Source of the DNA: Subtercola lobariae
GTDB lineage: Bacteria; Actinomycetota; Actinomycetes; Actinomycetales; Microbacteriaceae
NCBI RefSeq assembly: GCF_014640255.1
Contig: NZ_BMGP01000001.1
Location: 558,001 to 622,000, forward strand
Direction of reading: 5' to 3'
Length of the DNA: 64,000 nucleotides
Under the pieces are notes generated by a model, which was not told where the DNA came from, made no database searches, and saw only the letters and a list, made by a program, of their open reading frames with translations. The translations under genes and the position numbers were made by a program. Each line of letters starts with the position of its first letter. Position 1 is the first letter of the stretch. Shown piece by piece: positions 62,640 to 64,000 of the stretch.

Positions 62640-63323
62640 TCAGACGGTTTCGGTGTAGGCGGCGAGCCCGCGCTGCGCCGTGGCCTCGTTCAAGCTGAGG
62701 TGGCGCGCGACGGCCGCGGCGGCCGCATCGGGGTCACGGAGCCGGAAGGTGACGACGAGGTGCTCGTGCTCGCGCTGCCGACGCAGATTCTCTTCGGGGT
62801 CGGGAACGGCCTTCTTGAACCCGATTCTGATGTAGCGCTCTGCCGCCCGCCAGAGCGAATTCAGCGTACGCATATCCCACGTGGTGGCGGCAGGGGCGAG
62901 CAGGTCGGCGTGAAAGGCGTGATGCGACTCGTACACCGTATCGATGGTGTGGGTCGGGTCGCCGAAATGTTGCGTCTGTTCGTAGAGGCGGTCGAGTTCG
63001 CTGTCGGTGATGAGCAGGCACGACGCTCGCGCGATCTGCGGCTCGAGGTACCCGCGCAACGTGTAAATGGCGTGCAAGTCTTCGAGGTCGAGCGGAGCGA
63101 CGCGCGCGCTCTTGCCCGGGTTCGTGATGACGAGGCCTTCGCCTTCGAGGTTGCGCAGCGCCTCGCGCACGGGAATGAAGCTGACGTTCAGCAGGTCGGC
63201 GATCTCGCGCAGCGAAAAAGTCGCGCCAGGGGCGAGGTCACCGCTGACGATCGAACGCCGCAACTCGTTCGTCACCAGTTCGGTGACCGAACGAGAATCA
63301 ATGGGCTGAACGGAGGGGGTCAT
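62640..63323 (-). CDS. GntR-family regulator, FadR subfamily
   Basis: The 227-residue protein from the ATG at 63323 (AGGAA 5-6 nt upstream) has a winged HTH at about 10-75: VTNELRRSIVSGDLAPGATFSLREIADLLNVSFIPVREALRNLEGEGLV. An FCD effector domain follows (about 90-215), with the metal-binding His residues in ESHHAFHADLL and the C-terminal ARHLSLNE. FadR-type proteins sense organic acids. The target and ligand are unknown. It converges with the DinB-family gene. Confidence 0.92.
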   Translation of the reverse strand: MTPSVQPIDSRSVTELVTNELRRSIVSGDLAPGATFSLREIADLLNVSFIPVREALRNLEGEGLVITNPGKSARVAPLDLEDLHAIYTLRGYLEPQIARASCLLITDSELDRLYEQTQHFGDPTHTIDTVYESHHAFHADLLAPAATTWDMRTLNSLWRAAERYIRIGFKKAVPDPEENLRRQREHEHLVVTFRLRDPDAAAAAVARHLSLNEATAQRGLAAYTETV

Positions 63324-63487
63324 CTGATTCCTGTCGTCGACGTGCGCATGCACTCTCGGGCATGTTATCAAGTCTAAGGAATCACGCGAGACTAGGCCCT
63401 CGGCCCTCGGCCCGCGAGTGCTGAGCCACCTTTACGTGGCAAGTGGATGCTCGGCTCTTGCCCGAGCAAACAAGCCCCTCGTGCGAA

Positions 63488-64000
63488 CTAGTACCAGCCG
63501 TTTGACTGGCTGTGACCCCAGGCACCGCAGGGGGTTCCGTATTGACCGCTGATGTAGTTCAAGCCCCATGTGATTTGCGTTGCTGGGTTAGTCTTCCAGT
63601 CGGCTCCGGCGCTCGCCATCTTGCTACCAGGGAGCGCTTGCGGAATGCCAGCTGCGCCGGAGGAGGCGTTCAAAGCATTGACGCGCCAGCCAGACTCGCG
63701 GTTCCACAATGAGACGAGGCACGAGAATTGATCCGACCCCCACCCCCGATCTGTAACCATTTGCTGTGCGATGGCCTGGGCCGTACCGGGGCTTGGGGTA
63801 GGTGCGTCGGGCGCGCTGGACGACGACGACGATGAGGAAGACGACGAAGATTCCTGGGCGGCAGTCTTCGCGGCTGCCGCGGCAGCAGCGGCCGCCGCGG
63901 CTGCAGCCTGCGCCGCTGCTCTTTGGGCGGCGAGAACGGCCGGATCGGTGGCCTCGTAGGAGTCGCGCTGAGCGAGAATGGCGCCGGTACCGTACGTTTC
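63488..64000 (-). CDS. Lytic transglycosylase-like exported protein (C-terminal part)
   Basis: The frame continues past the right edge; 170 residues are present. From the N-side it has an Ala-rich, probably coiled segment, an Ala run, eleven Ser in a row, and a Pro-rich linker. The C-terminal SLT-like domain follows: WGSDQFSCLVSLWNRESGW (catalytic Glu in NRESGW), ALPGSKM, and ITWGLNYISGQYGTPCGAW. It should cleave peptidoglycan outside the cell. The visible extent includes no signal peptide, which must lie off the window. The internal ATG near 63760 is not the start. Confidence 0.88.
   Translation of the reverse strand, partial: ETYGTGAILAQRDSYEATDPAVLAAQRAAAQAAAAAAAAAAAAAKTAAQESSSSSSSSSSSSAPDAPTPSPGTAQAIAQQMVTDRGWGSDQFSCLVSLWNRESGWRVNALNASSGAAGIPQALPGSKMASAGADWKTNPATQITWGLNYISGQYGTPCGAWGHSQSNGWY

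Overview
The window is 64 kb of high-GC chromosomal DNA from an actinobacterium. It carries two WhiB regulators, MtrAB-LpqB, SecA1, PdtaS and long-form HPF. Its gene order matches several blocks known from Mycobacterium tuberculosis: whiB2 to manA and sahH to secA1 (Rv3240c-Rv3260c), the MoxR/DUF58 cluster (Rv3690-Rv3695), pdtaS-whiB1 (Rv3219-Rv3220c) and the ilv/serA/leuB/gltX block (Rv2992c-Rv3003c). The absence of mycolate genes and the DUF5719 and small-membrane-protein types suggest the family Microbacteriaceae; that placement is inference.

Layout. 0-9 kb: end of manA, a GlxA-type regulator, whiB2, a 1000-residue glycosyltransferase with DUF5719, a zincin-like protein, DUF3499 and ahcY. 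9-17 kb: RDD and SpoIIM genes, then the leftward MoxR-DUF58-DUF4350-DUF4129 operon. 17-26 kb: mtrA-mtrB-lpqB, comF, hpf, secA. 26-33 kb: Rv3235-like, pdtaS and whiB1, bcp, tRNA-Lys, an exported Pro/Ser/Asp-rich protein and a short zwf. 33-38 kb: small proteins, otsA-otsB and a diguanylate cyclase. 37.6-43 kb: ilvD, ilvB-ilvN-ilvC. 43-55 kb: small membrane proteins, serA, an accessory stretch (Tat-exported protein, multi-pass membrane protein, TetR/MFS pair), leuB, ilvE and a FAH-family protein. 55-64 kb: aldo/keto reductase, glyoxalase-like proteins, regulators, gltX, a flavin disulfide oxidoreductase, tRNA-Gln, DinB, GntR and the end of a lytic transglycosylase.

Most of it is core genome: envelope growth control (MtrAB, WhiB2, SecA, glycosyltransferase), branched-chain amino acid and serine synthesis, and trehalose synthesis. 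No insertion sequence, prophage, CRISPR array or defence system is visible.

The unusual material lies mostly between and at the ends of genes. There is a 62-bp hairpin element in two copies with compensatory base changes, and a second hairpin family at convergent gene ends. Fourteen genes have a -10 hexamer 6 or 7 nt before the start codon, which predicts leaderless mRNA. A 20-codon ORF sits behind a perfect Shine-Dalgarno sequence. A GTAAC-N5-GTAAC site (MtrA-box-like) lies upstream of an exported protein. Two hexamer tracts can form G-quadruplexes, and minisatellites are dense between 54 and 60 kb.
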